NCBI GenBank assembly: GCA_030583905.1
Contig: CP129481.1
Span: forward strand, 806,001-870,000
Source: Anaerolineales bacterium
Lineage (GTDB): Bacteria; Chloroflexota; Anaerolineae; Anaerolineales; Villigracilaceae
Direction of reading: 5' to 3'
DNA: 64,000 bases
Positions 45,378 to 52,995 of this stretch are shown here, piece after piece. Both the position numbers and the translations under genes were made by a program. Positions within the stretch are counted from its first letter, which is position 1, and each line of letters opens with the position of its first letter. The notes under the pieces are model-generated. The model did no database searches and was not told the DNA's origin. It worked only from the letters and a program-made list of their open reading frames with translations.

Positions 45378-45691
45378 AATCCCGCCTTTCCGATTTACGA
45401 GAGTAAAAGGGAAAATTTCTTACCATCATTCAGATGGAGGATGAAAAAACTATAGATGTATTATAGTGAGAATGGACGCCGTATTCAAGAACATTTGTCA
45501 CTTCCCGCCGAGGGTCAGGTCATTAAAAGGTTCCGCCGCCTGCCAACATGGGGGGGGCATGCTGGTCAGGACGGCGGGGGACACCAAAATACCAGTAAAG
45601 GGGAGGGCAGGTGTCTATATAGAGAATATACACCTTAATAATCCGAATTACATTAAGATATTATGAGAAACTGGAGAGAAACGGTCTTATT
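45378..45691. other. Intergenic region without a supported gene
   Basis: About 310 bases separate the lipoprotein and NYN genes. Two short overlapping open frames (45456-45666, plus strand) have no ribosome site and odd composition, including a run of eight G near 45550. I see no hairpin with a T-tract, RNA gene or repeat here; only the promoter of the lipoprotein gene is to be expected. Confidence 0.5.
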
Positions 45692-46156
45692 TTATTTTCG
45701 CCTGTTGAAAATATCCAGCCACTCATCCACTTCGCGGGCGGACAGCGTCTTTTCGTCCGTGCCGGTTTTGGGAGCGGATGCCAGCGTATTTCTCAGCAGT
45801 TTTACAAATTCGTCGGATGACATGGGTTGTGCCTGATTGATTTTTGCCGCGTTTTGTACCTCCCTGTCGGAGGAGACAACAACCCAATTTTTTGCGGATT
45901 TCCCCATTTTGTTCAGCCGCGCGCGGATGGCAGAGTCCGCGGTTTGCCCGAGGCGGATGAAATGTGCTCGGACAGTACCCAGGTTTCGGGTCCCAGCATG
46001 ACCCGGCGGCGCGCCGTCGAAATACACCTCCACTTTATGACGTTTCAGGCGCGCGAAGTCCTGTAAGACTCGACCCAACTCCAATTCGTCATCGGGTTCA
46101 TCGAGGCGCAGACCCAGCTTTGGGATCAGGTTGTGACCGTCGATCAGGTAGGGCAT
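45692..46156 (-). CDS. NYN-domain (YacP-like) RNase
   Basis: The 154-residue protein begins YLIDGHNLIPKLG and has VEVYFDGAPPG and VVSSDREVQNAA, giving the Asp residues of the PIN-like NYN nuclease centre. Such proteins are metal-dependent RNases. A TAAAAT box (46163-46168, minus strand) ends 6 nt before the ATG, so it may have a leaderless message. Confidence 0.85.
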   Translation of the reverse strand: MPYLIDGHNLIPKLGLRLDEPDDELELGRVLQDFARLKRHKVEVYFDGAPPGHAGTRNLGTVRAHFIRLGQTADSAIRARLNKMGKSAKNWVVVSSDREVQNAAKINQAQPMSSDEFVKLLRNTLASAPKTGTDEKTLSAREVDEWLDIFNRRK

Positions 46157-46162
46157 GACGTG

Positions 46163-46168
46163 ATTTTA
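46163..46168 (-). promoter_or_regulatory. -10 box giving a leaderless NYN-gene message
   Basis: Minus-strand TAAAAT is followed by CACGTC and ATG 46156. It lies right after the T-tract of the preceding terminator. Confidence 0.45.
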
Positions 46169-46169
46169 C

Positions 46170-46210
46170 TTGATAAAAAGAGACGGTCACCTTGGGAGTG
46201 ACCGTCTCTT
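46170..46210 (-). terminator. Terminator after the OsmC gene
   Basis: A 13-bp perfect stem (AAGAGACGGTCAC, 46178-46190, with GTGACCGTCTCTT, 46198-46210) and 7-nt loop are followed on the minus strand by TTTATC after the stem's own T residues. It begins 2 bases after the OsmC stop. Confidence 0.85.
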
Positions 46211-46212
46211 GC

Positions 46213-46605
46213 TCATGCCGCTTCGGTTACGACTGTCTTCACATCGAATGTGGGTGGATGCTCCAGTGTTTTCTTCACCTTGCACAGTTCCGCCGAGCGA
46301 ATCAGCGCGGCATGATACTGCTCCGGGAACGTGGGCGGAACCTGGATTTCCAATTCGATATTATCCATCATCCCGGTGGCGGGGTTGGCGTGGTTGCGTT
46401 GAATGATGCGGATGCCGTCGGTAGGCAGGTCGCGTTGTTTGCAAAAGCCAAGCACATAAATTCCCGCGCAGGTCCCGATCGAAGCCAAAAACAGCTCGAA
46501 CGGCATCGGCGCGGAATCCGCAGGCGGCTGGTCGGTTCCAATCGTGTGTCCACGGAAGTGGGCGTCCACCTTCAGTCCGCCCGGAAAGTCAATTAGCATC
46601 TCCAT
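46213..46605 (-). CDS. OsmC family protein
   Basis: The 130-residue protein contains PMPFELFLASIGTCAGIYVLGFC and ends with HPPTFDVKT; the Cys residues of SIGTC and the second at GFC correspond to the two reactive cysteines of the OsmC/Ohr peroxidase superfamily. It may reduce organic hydroperoxides or handle other thiol chemistry. ATG 46605 is fixed by a GGAGGG site 7 nt upstream. Confidence 0.88.
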   Translation of the reverse strand: MEMLIDFPGGLKVDAHFRGHTIGTDQPPADSAPMPFELFLASIGTCAGIYVLGFCKQRDLPTDGIRIIQRNHANPATGMMDNIELEIQVPPTFPEQYHAALIRSAELCKVKKTLEHPPTFDVKTVVTEAA

Positions 46606-46783
46606 GAGAAGCCCTCCAAAAAAGTTATGATTGTCATATATTTGTGACATCGTGTACTGCGTGGATTTTACCCCTCAATTCCTAAAACGAACCTTTCTTT
46701 TTTGAAATCGCCCAATTTTGCGCATCAGGCATCAAACGAATAAGCCCGCCCTCCGTATATAAAACATGTGTATTCAAATCGAA

Positions 46784-46789
46784 TATAAT
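46784..46789 (+). promoter_or_regulatory. -10 box for the YkvA-like/sugar dehydrogenase operon
   Basis: TATAAT lies 25 nt before ATG 46815, which has an AAAGGAG site. A GTATATAAAACATG stretch 25-30 nt upstream may overlap the -35 region. Confidence 0.45.
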
Positions 46790-46814
46790 AAACGGATGTT
46801 CAAAGGAGACACCA

Positions 46815-47171
46815 ATGTCAAAAAATAAAACCGATATCACCGTCACGCAGCAGGAAGGCGGCGTGGTGCGCAATATCCTTAACCAGTTGAAACTTATCTT
46901 CCGCCTGATGGGAGACCGCCGCGTCAGTTTCTTCGCAAAACTGATCCCCGTCGGAACGCTGATCTATCTCGTCTCCCCGGTGGATGCCATCTCCATTCCC
47001 GTCATCGGTGTGGTGGACGACGCCGCCCTGCTCTGGCTCGGCTCGTACATCTTCACCGAACTCTGCCCGCCCGAGGTCGTCGCCGAGCATATGAAATCGC
47101 TCACCAGCAACCTGCAATCCGGCAATGACGATGATGTGGTGGATGCGGAAACCACGGATGTGAACGAATAA
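46815..47171 (+). CDS. YkvA-type DUF1232 membrane protein
   Basis: The 118-residue protein carries the DUF1232 core FFAKLIPVGTLIYLVSPVDAIS followed by DDAALLWLGSYIF, giving two membrane helices with the conserved P-D (SPVDAI) turn. N- and C-termini are hydrophilic. Function of the family is unknown. Its TAA overlaps the next ATG (TAATG), so the two are co-translated. Confidence 0.87.
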   Translation: MSKNKTDITVTQQEGGVVRNILNQLKLIFRLMGDRRVSFFAKLIPVGTLIYLVSPVDAISIPVIGVVDDAALLWLGSYIFTELCPPEVVAEHMKSLTSNLQSGNDDDVVDAETTDVNE

Positions 47172-48391
47172 TGAAACCGCTATGGATGGTTTTCCTCGCG
47201 TTCGCTCTTCTCGCTTGCGGAGGAGCAAACGTGGACACCGCCGCTCCCCCGACTGCAACGCCTCCTTCCCCGCCGACAGCTGTCCCAGCCACCCAAACCG
47301 AATCCCAGCCCGAACCTGCCACATCAACGTCCACGCAGGTTCCCGCTGTGAACGAATTTCCCAACCCGGCGGATTATGAATGGCGTCTTATCGCCAGCGG
47401 ACTGAACTATCCGCTCGATATCCAGCCTGCCAATGACGGCTCGGGCAGGTTGTTCATTGTCGAAAAAGCCGGCATCATTCGCATTTTCCAGAACGATCAG
47501 ATCGTCAACCCGCCGTTCCTGAACATCACCGACCGCGTGAACAACAGCGGCTTTGAGACGGGATTGCTCGGTCTGGCGTTTCACCCAGATTATGAACAGA
47601 ACGGCTATTTCTACGTCAATTACATCGGCGCGGACGGGAACACCCGCGTTTCGCGTTTTAGCGCCAGCGGCAACTCTGCGGACCCGAGTAGTGAAAAATT
47701 CCTGCTGGGCATCGAACAGCCCTACCAGAATCACAACGGCGGCGGAATGTCATTTGGTCCGGATGGCTATCTCTACATTGGCGTAGGTGACGGCGGCTCT
47801 GCCGGCGACCCCGGAAAGCATGGACAGGATCCCAAGACCCTGCTTGCCACGCTTGTGCGCATTGACGTGGATAACGGCGACCCGTATGTCATACCGGCGG
47901 ACAATCCCTTTGGCAATGAGGTCTGGGCGTTCGGGCTTCGCAATCCCTGGCGCTTTTCCTTTGACCGTGCAACCGGAGACCTATGGATCGCCGACGTTGG
48001 GCAGAACCGCTGGGAGGAGATCAACTATCTGCCAGCCGGCTCACCCGGCGGAGCGAACTTCGGCTGGAGTGTTATGGAGGGCAGCCAGAGATTCGGCGGA
48101 GCACAACAGCCCACCATGATCCTGCCAGTGGCGGAATACGGACGGGAATTCGGCTGTTCGGTTACAGGTGGATACGTCTATCGCGGCGCGTTGCCGGAGT
48201 GGAACGGAGTATATTTCTACGGCGATTATTGCTCGGGAAATGTCTGGGGTTTGACCCTCTCGAATGGTCAGTGGCAGTCTCAGGTCCTGTTCGAGGCGGA
48301 TGTCCGTATCACATCTTTTGGACAGGATGAATCGGGAGAGATCTATCTCGTCAATGACGCGGGTAATATGTATGTCCTTGTCAAAAAATAA
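47171..48391 (+). CDS. PQQ-dependent sugar dehydrogenase-family lipoprotein
   Basis: The 406-residue protein has a signal ending in the lipobox LLAC (Cys16), a Pro/Thr/Ala linker to about 60, and a six-bladed beta-propeller of the glucose/sorbosone dehydrogenase (GSDH) family. GLLGLAFHPDY, the His in QNHNGGGMSFGPDG, GLRNPWRFSFD and GDYCSGNVWGL are family hallmarks. It may oxidise aldoses outside the cell with PQQ if the cofactor is available; no pqq genes are in the window. Confidence 0.88.
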   Translation: MKPLWMVFLAFALLACGGANVDTAAPPTATPPSPPTAVPATQTESQPEPATSTSTQVPAVNEFPNPADYEWRLIASGLNYPLDIQPANDGSGRLFIVEKAGIIRIFQNDQIVNPPFLNITDRVNNSGFETGLLGLAFHPDYEQNGYFYVNYIGADGNTRVSRFSASGNSADPSSEKFLLGIEQPYQNHNGGGMSFGPDGYLYIGVGDGGSAGDPGKHGQDPKTLLATLVRIDVDNGDPYVIPADNPFGNEVWAFGLRNPWRFSFDRATGDLWIADVGQNRWEEINYLPAGSPGGANFGWSVMEGSQRFGGAQQPTMILPVAEYGREFGCSVTGGYVYRGALPEWNGVYFYGDYCSGNVWGLTLSNGQWQSQVLFEADVRITSFGQDESGEIYLVNDAGNMYVLVKK

Positions 48392-48436
48392 GGACTCATC
48401 ATATCCAAAATAAGCGTTTTGTCATACAACTTTGTG

Positions 48437-48471
48437 ACGCCTGTCACTGGCATGACAGGCGTTTCTCTCTT
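48437..48471 (+). terminator. Terminator after the sugar dehydrogenase gene
   Basis: ACGCCTGTCA (48437-48446) pairs with TGACAGGCGT (48453-48462) over a 6-nt loop, followed by TTCTCTCTT. Confidence 0.8.
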
Positions 48472-48503
48472 AAACTGGAGACATCAGAGTAAAGGAGGCA
48501 GAT

Positions 48504-48722
48504 ATGGCAGAAAAGATTTGGCAGGTCGAAAAAATCAAATTCTGCGAGCATGTGGGGCAGGAAGTCGCCATCGAGAATGAAGTGGTGTACCCCGCTGAGC
48601 ATCTGCCTGAACAGTCCCCGCGTATCCTTGCGCACCGCTGTTCCCACGCTCTTGAGTGCAACCTGCTGGACAAGCCAGCTTGCGCCTTGTGCGGAACCAA
48701 TCCTGATTTCAATATTGTGTGA
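48504..48722 (+). CDS. Small Cys-rich protein, possible metal binder
   Basis: The 72-residue gene has a strong AAAGGAGG site. The product has six cysteines, including RCSHALEC and ACALCG, which could ligate zinc or iron, with no signal peptide or membrane helix. It is not in a recognised family; a rubredoxin/zinc-ribbon-like fold is the closest idea. Isolated between two hairpins, it is probably a single-gene transcript. Confidence 0.65.
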   Translation: MAEKIWQVEKIKFCEHVGQEVAIENEVVYPAEHLPEQSPRILAHRCSHALECNLLDKPACALCGTNPDFNIV

Positions 48723-48781
48723 TCGAGCAACGTGAATTTGCTCTTCCAAACTCTCTCCTCCCTCTGAGTTGGTCTTAAGGC

Positions 48782-48805
48782 TACGCCGCGTGAGAACGCG
48801 GCGTA
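48782..48805. terminator. Hairpin between convergent genes
   Basis: TACGCCGCGT (48782-48791) and ACGCGGCGTA (48796-48805) pair perfectly over a GAGA loop. There is no T-tract but its place between the small Cys-rich gene and tupC fits a shared terminator. Confidence 0.55.
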
Positions 48806-48810
48806 TGCCG

Positions 48811-49569
48811 TTAAATTCCCAGAAAATCCGCCACGCTGGGGTCGAGCGTCTGGCTGGCGAGTTGGTCCGGCGTGCCGGTTTGCATGAGCTTGCCATTCAG
48901 CAAAATCGCCAGGCGGTTGCCTAATTTCCGTGCTTCTGCCAGATCGTGGGTGATGAAGATCGTTGTCACCCCGTTTTCGGGGAGAATACGCCCCAAGTCA
49001 TCGATTAGGCGCGTGCGGGTGGGGGAATCGAGCGCGGAAAAAGGCTCGTCGAGCAGGAGCAGTTCCGGGTCCAGTACGAGCGCGCGCGCGAGGCTGACGC
49101 GCTGTCCCTCGCCGCCCGAAAGTTCGTTTGCGCGGCGTCCAGCCAGATGTGAGATCCCCAACTGCTCCAGCCATTTCTCGACGCGCGGTCCGATCTCCCG
49201 TTTGGCAACTCCGCGGAATTTCAAACCGGATGCGACATTCTCATGCACGGACATGTCAAATAGAAGCGGATCCTGCATGACCAGTCCAATGCGGCGCCGA
49301 TAGTGGAGCGCAGACTCAGCCGCCGCCTGTTTGCCATTGAACCAGATCTCACCGTGTTCAGGTTTAAGCAAACGGGCAAAAGTGAGCAGCAGGGTGCTTT
49401 TCCCCGCTCCGTTCGGTCCGACCACTGCCAGTACCTCGCCCTTTTTGACGTTTAGTTCATTTGCTTCCAGTACCAACCGTCCCCCCCGCCGGACCCGTAA
49501 ATCTTTGATCTGAAGCGCGAAACCGTTTGACATCCGGGAGCTTTGGAATCCGCTTGTCTTAATCTCCAC
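48811..49569 (-). CDS. tupC: Tungstate ABC transporter ATP-binding protein
   Basis: The 252-residue ATPase has Walker A GPNGAGKS, signature LSGGEGQRVS, Walker B LLLLDEPF and the switch His in FITHD. It energises the uptake system with the adjacent permease and binding protein. GTG 49569, with AAGGAG 8 nt upstream, overlaps the end of tupB by 11 bases; an internal ATG at 49533 is the alternative. Confidence 0.85.
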   Translation of the reverse strand: MEIKTSGFQSSRMSNGFALQIKDLRVRRGGRLVLEANELNVKKGEVLAVVGPNGAGKSTLLLTFARLLKPEHGEIWFNGKQAAAESALHYRRRIGLVMQDPLLFDMSVHENVASGLKFRGVAKREIGPRVEKWLEQLGISHLAGRRANELSGGEGQRVSLARALVLDPELLLLDEPFSALDSPTRTRLIDDLGRILPENGVTTIFITHDLAEARKLGNRLAILLNGKLMQTGTPDQLASQTLDPSVADFLGI

Positions 49570-50224
49570 GGCGAAGGCTCCTTTGCTGGATGACTGTCAG
49601 CGCCCAATTGACGGCAAAGGTGATGCTCAGCAACAGCACGCTCAACCCAATTGCCATATCGAACTGACCTTTGCCGGTTTCGAGCACAATAGCGGTGGTC
49701 AGCACACGCGTCTGAAAGCGGATATTGCCGCCGACCATCATGCTCGCGCCGACCTCCGAGATAACCGCACCGAATCCAGCCATCAATGCCGCCAGCAGGG
49801 GCATGCGCGCCTCACGCCACAACATCCAGACCATTTGCGGGGTCGATGCGCCCAGTCCGCGGAGTTGCAGTTGCAGGCGCGGATCGAGCGCTTGCAGGGA
49901 GGAGGCTGTCAACCCAGCCACGACCGGAAAGGCAATAATGACTTGAGCGATGATGATGGCGGATGGGGTATAGATGAGCCGCAAGTCGCCGAACGGTCCG
50001 GAGCGCCAGAGCATCATCGCCACGAACAAACCAACGACGACCGGCGGCAAGCCCATGCCGGTATTGATCAGGCTCAAGAGCAGAGACCGCCCAGGGAATT
50101 TTCCCAGCGCGAGAAGCGTGCCGAGCGGCAAGCCCATCAACAGGCTGATGCCGGTAGCAATGCCTGAGATCTGCAGGGAGAGGGTGGTGATTTGGAAGAT
50201 TTCGGAGATGAATGAAGTATCCAT
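49559..50224 (-). CDS. tupB: Tungstate ABC transporter permease
   Basis: The 221-residue protein has about five membrane helices and the EAA loop region EARMPLLAALMAGFGAVISEVG characteristic of anion-importing ABC permeases. It has the size of TupB. The gene is separated from tupA by 85 bases carrying a hairpin, which may lower its expression compared with the binding protein. Confidence 0.85.
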   Translation of the reverse strand: MDTSFISEIFQITTLSLQISGIATGISLLMGLPLGTLLALGKFPGRSLLLSLINTGMGLPPVVVGLFVAMMLWRSGPFGDLRLIYTPSAIIIAQVIIAFPVVAGLTASSLQALDPRLQLQLRGLGASTPQMVWMLWREARMPLLAALMAGFGAVISEVGASMMVGGNIRFQTRVLTTAIVLETGKGQFDMAIGLSVLLLSITFAVNWALTVIQQRSLRRGD

Positions 50225-50244
50225 AAATGAGGCGGTTGAGTGAA

Positions 50245-50286
50245 GAATGAGTTGACAAGTTTACTGTAAAACCTGCCAACTCATTC
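50245..50286 (-). promoter_or_regulatory. Hairpin in the tupA-tupB gap
   Basis: GAATGAGTTG (50245-50254) and CAACTCATTC (50277-50286) can pair across a 22-nt loop that itself contains the palindrome TTTACTGTAAA. No T-tract follows, so it may protect the upstream tupA mRNA or attenuate read-through into tupB. Confidence 0.5.
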
Positions 50287-50309
50287 CATTGTTGCTCGAT
50301 CGTGGGAAC

Positions 50310-51269
50310 TTAATCGTCCAAGCCGAGTTCGGACGGGTCGCGTCCCGCATCCGGGAAGAAGAGCGGCATACCGAACTTGTCCACGCCGAATTCTCCGATG
50401 ATCTTTTGGACGTCCTCGCGTATGATGAATTCCGCGAACGCCAGCGCGCCCTCATAATTGACTTTGGGCCACATGGCGGGATCGACGGTCATGACGTGGT
50501 AAATATTCAACAGGACGGCATCGCCTTCGACCAGAATCTCAAGGTCGAGTCCGCTCATGAGCGACAGGTATGTGCCGCGGTCCGTAAAGGTGTAGCCTTC
50601 GCGCTCGGAGGCGATCGTCAGAGTGGGACCCATGCCCTGTCCGCTGGAGATGTAGAAATCGGGCGAGAAGGTTGCGGGGTCGAGTTCGGCGTTTTTCCAC
50701 AGGGCTAGTTCGGCTTTGTGCGTGCCGGAATCATCGCCGCGGGTAACGAAGGGGGACTGGGTTTCAGCAATCGCTTTGTAGGCATCCACGACGTTCATGC
50801 CTCTTATGCCTGCCGGGTCGGAAGCAGGACCGACGATGACAAAGTCATTGTGCATGACAAGAAAACGGTCTTTGACGACGCCGGCATCCACCAGCACCTT
50901 TTCAGCGGCGGGAGCATGAGCAAGCAGGACATCCGCGTTGCCTTCTTCACCCATCTTGAGAGCCGCGCCGGTGCCGACCGCGATGGTCTGCACGACGTAA
51001 CCGGTCTCTTCCTGGAACATCGGCACAAGCACATCCAGCAGACCCGAATCCTGGGTGGACGTGGTGGTCGCCAGAATGATGTTCGGGTTGGCAGGCGGGA
51101 GAACTTCCGTTGGAGCCTCGGTTGGCGGGACTTCAACAACGGGCACCTCGGTAGCCGCCGGGGCTTCGGGAGGCGGAGCTTCCGTGGGAGCGGGCGAGGC
51201 GCATGCCGTCGCCACCAAGGCGAGAGCAAGCATGAGCGTAACGAACAGATTAAGTTTTGTGTTTTTCAT
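50310..51269 (-). CDS. tupA: Tungstate-binding lipoprotein of an ABC transporter
   Basis: The 319-residue protein has a lipobox VATAC (about residue 22), a Pro/Glu/Thr linker to about 60, then the TupA-type ligand loop ATTTSTQDSGLLDVLVP, which distinguishes tungstate-binding TupA from molybdate-binding ModA. GDDSGTHKAE and SGQGMG are further ligand loops. ATG 51269 follows AAAGGA; a longer upstream frame has no such site. Tungstate would supply tungsten enzymes such as formate dehydrogenase or AOR-type oxidoreductases. Confidence 0.88.
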   Translation of the reverse strand: MKNTKLNLFVTLMLALALVATACASPAPTEAPPPEAPAATEVPVVEVPPTEAPTEVLPPANPNIILATTTSTQDSGLLDVLVPMFQEETGYVVQTIAVGTGAALKMGEEGNADVLLAHAPAAEKVLVDAGVVKDRFLVMHNDFVIVGPASDPAGIRGMNVVDAYKAIAETQSPFVTRGDDSGTHKAELALWKNAELDPATFSPDFYISSGQGMGPTLTIASEREGYTFTDRGTYLSLMSGLDLEILVEGDAVLLNIYHVMTVDPAMWPKVNYEGALAFAEFIIREDVQKIIGEFGVDKFGMPLFFPDAGRDPSELGLDD

Positions 51270-51335
51270 ACTTTTTATCCTTTGTCTGAAATGAGGTTCA
51301 CCGCGTTTGTCCGGTGGTAATCCCAAAAACATACC

Positions 51336-51365
51336 TTTTCAATTAAATTTTTCCTTAATTGAAAA
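51336..51365. promoter_or_regulatory. Inverted repeat upstream of tupA
   Basis: A perfect 11-bp inverted repeat, TTTTCAATTAA (51336-51346) and TTAATTGAAAA (51355-51365), with an 8-nt centre lies between the mop terminator and tupA. It is a candidate operator for the adjacent regulator, or the hairpin of a terminator. Confidence 0.55.
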
Positions 51366-51369
51366 ATAA

Positions 51370-51409
51370 AAAAACTGATCCCCTATCCAACCACTCAAGA
51401 AAGGGATCG
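51370..51409 (-). terminator. Terminator after the molbindin gene
   Basis: On the minus strand GATCCCT pairs with AGGGGATC (one bulge) over an 18-nt loop and is followed by AGTTTTTTTATTTTT, a long T-tract. It ends mop transcription before tupA. Confidence 0.7.
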
Positions 51410-51414
51410 ACGGG

Positions 51415-51621
51415 CTACTCTACAGCCACCATCACATTGGACGCCTTGATCACGGCATAGGCTTCCTTGCCTTTCTTCAGCCCCAAACTTTTGACCGATG
51501 AATTCGTGATAATGGAAACGACCTGCAAACCGCCCGCCACCTCGATCGTCACCTCGGAATTAACCGCGCCCTTGGTGATCTTGACGACTTTTCCCTTGAG
51601 GACGTTTCTTGCGCTGAGTTT
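51415..51621 (-). pseudogene. mop: Molbindin (Mop/TOBE) gene without a start codon
   Basis: Sixty-eight intact codons from AAA 51621 to TAG 51415 read KLSARNVLKGKVVKITKGAV onward, an almost textbook molybdopterin/molybdate-binding Mop domain, and end with NVMVAVE. The expected ATG directly before AAA is replaced by ATAG (51625-51622), which puts a TAG in frame and leaves no usable start, while AAGGAG stands at the right distance. A single inserted A in ATG explains this. It could be real inactivation or a base-calling error. If active it would store molybdate or tungstate in the cytoplasm. Confidence 0.8.
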
Positions 51622-51638
51622 CTATGGTTTTCTCCTTT

Positions 51639-52610
51639 TCAATATACCTGCTCGCCGCTATGGAGAGTGCTGTACCCCGTCAATGCGGCAAGCGCCTGTC
51701 TGAAATTTGATGTTTGGATGTACTCAAGCAATGGGTTGAGCTCGCGCTCCTCCGCTTGCGGCAGAACCAGATCGTAGCGTTCCTCGAAAAGCGGGATAAA
51801 TTCCAGCCCGTGCCGGCGTGCGGCGGCTTGCAGACCGAGCGATACATCCGCTTTGTTTTCGTGGATGATGCGAGCCGCTTCGCTATGTGTTTTGACCTGA
51901 TCCCCGTACCCGTTTATTTTCTCCACCGGAAGTTTTTGCCGCCGCAGTTCGGCATCGAGCCAGATGCGCGTGCCGGAGCCCGCATTACGATTGACGAACC
52001 TGACGTCCTCGCGCGCAATATCCGCAATCTTTTTTATGCCTTTCGGATTTCCCGCCGCGAGGATCAACCCCTGTGTGCGGTAGGCAAGCGTGATGATCTC
52101 CACATCCCTGTCGGGGAAGAGATGCTTCACGAAGGGAATGTTGTATTCACCGCTTTCATCCAGCAGGTGCGAGCCTGAGATCTGGCACAAGCCCTGCCGC
52201 AGGTTGACCAGTCCATCCAGCGAGCCGACAGGCAGGCTGAGAAGATTGAGATGCCTGGAAAGGTGTTCGGCAATGCCTTCCAATGCGATATCGTGACTGC
52301 CCGAAAAAATGACAGACGGCTTTTTTCCTTTCGGCAGGACGATCTCCTGCAGGAGAAGCGCATCCGCTTTGGCGCGGTAGAACTTTTCCATCACCTTGCC
52401 CGTGCGGCGCACTTCGCTGATCTCGATCAGGTCCGCGGATTCCAATGCCAGGATGTGGTGCCGCACCCAGGCGGGAGACCGCTTCAAGGTCCGCGCAAGA
52501 TGCGTAAGCGTGGCGGGGGATGCCATCAGCAGGCGCAGGATGTCCATGCGGCGGGAATCCGCAAGGAGTTTGATCTTGTCAAACGACTGGAGCGGAGAGA
52601 CGGTTTTCAT
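51639..52610 (-). CDS. Molybdate/tungstate-type regulator: HTH plus substrate-binding domain
   Basis: The 323-residue protein has an ArsR-like winged helix (about residues 10-90, LTHLARTLKRSPAWVRHHI) followed by a type 2 periplasmic-binding-like domain (about 100-310), with RFVNRNAGSGTRIWLD, the sequence seen in COG1910 molybdate-sensing domains. Position next to mop and tupABC fits a ligand-controlled regulator of oxyanion uptake. Its stop abuts the mop ribosome site, so the two were one operon. No strong ribosome site precedes ATG 52610. Confidence 0.8.
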   Translation of the reverse strand: MKTVSPLQSFDKIKLLADSRRMDILRLLMASPATLTHLARTLKRSPAWVRHHILALESADLIEISEVRRTGKVMEKFYRAKADALLLQEIVLPKGKKPSVIFSGSHDIALEGIAEHLSRHLNLLSLPVGSLDGLVNLRQGLCQISGSHLLDESGEYNIPFVKHLFPDRDVEIITLAYRTQGLILAAGNPKGIKKIADIAREDVRFVNRNAGSGTRIWLDAELRRQKLPVEKINGYGDQVKTHSEAARIIHENKADVSLGLQAAARRHGLEFIPLFEERYDLVLPQAEERELNPLLEYIQTSNFRQALAALTGYSTLHSGEQVY

Positions 52611-52623
52611 CTGATAAGGAAAA

Positions 52624-52636
52624 ACTTAATTTAAGT
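52624..52636. promoter_or_regulatory. Palindrome between the regulator gene and the riboswitch promoter
   Basis: ACTTAA-T-TTAAGT is a perfect palindrome 13 bases before the regulator's ATG. Its TTAA half-sites recall the inverted repeat before tupA, so autoregulation is possible. Confidence 0.4.
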
Positions 52637-52675
52637 CTACCGGTTAAAGTAGGGTGAGTCAAGCATGATTTTTAT

Positions 52676-52704
52676 TTGACATTCATCCGCCCGCGTGATA
52701 TAAA
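52676..52704 (+). promoter_or_regulatory. Consensus sigma-70 type promoter for the riboswitch operon
   Basis: TTGACA (52676-52681) and TATAAA (52699-52704) are separated by exactly 17 nt. The predicted start is near 52711, just before the SAM-I aptamer. It is the best promoter in the window. Confidence 0.85.
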
Positions 52705-52718
52705 GCGCGGATAACTGT

Positions 52719-52946
52719 ACTCATCCAGAGAGGCTGAGGGACCGACCCGATGAAGCCTCGGCAACCAAGTAGCTTTTAGCGATTAGTAATTAGCCGTTCG
52801 TAACCTGACAGCTAAACACTAGCCGCCGTGCTAAAAAGGTGCCAATTTCGGCAGTGTAGGGGCGACGTCATGTCGCCCGACTCTGGGAGATGAGAGATGA
52901 TATGCGTGTGCGTGTCGCCTCTCATTGTGAGAGGTTTTTTATTTTC
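52719..52946 (+). promoter_or_regulatory. SAM-I (S-box) riboswitch with terminator
   Basis: The aptamer shows CTCATCCAGAGAGGCTGAGG, CCCGATGAAGCCTCGGCAACC (as two motif pieces at 52720-52767), GGTGCCAATTTCGGCAG (52838-52854) and the closing GAGATGAG, all SAM-I hallmarks. P1 is formed by CTCATC with GAGATGAG. A terminator (CCTCTCA, 52918-52924, with TGAGAGG, 52928-52934, then TTTTTTATTTT) competes with an antiterminator in which ATGAGAG pairs with CTCTCAT. So high SAM should switch the operon off. P4 is replaced by a GGGCGAC/GTCGCCC stem like the window's intergenic hairpins. Confidence 0.95.
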
Positions 52947-52995
52947 ATCATGTGGAGATGTTTTCTCCGACGACTCAACAACATGGAGAATTAGT

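Noticed and set aside
45456..45666. Two short overlapping plus-strand frames in the 45.4-45.7 kb gap
   Set aside because: No ribosome site, unusual composition and no recognisable protein features.
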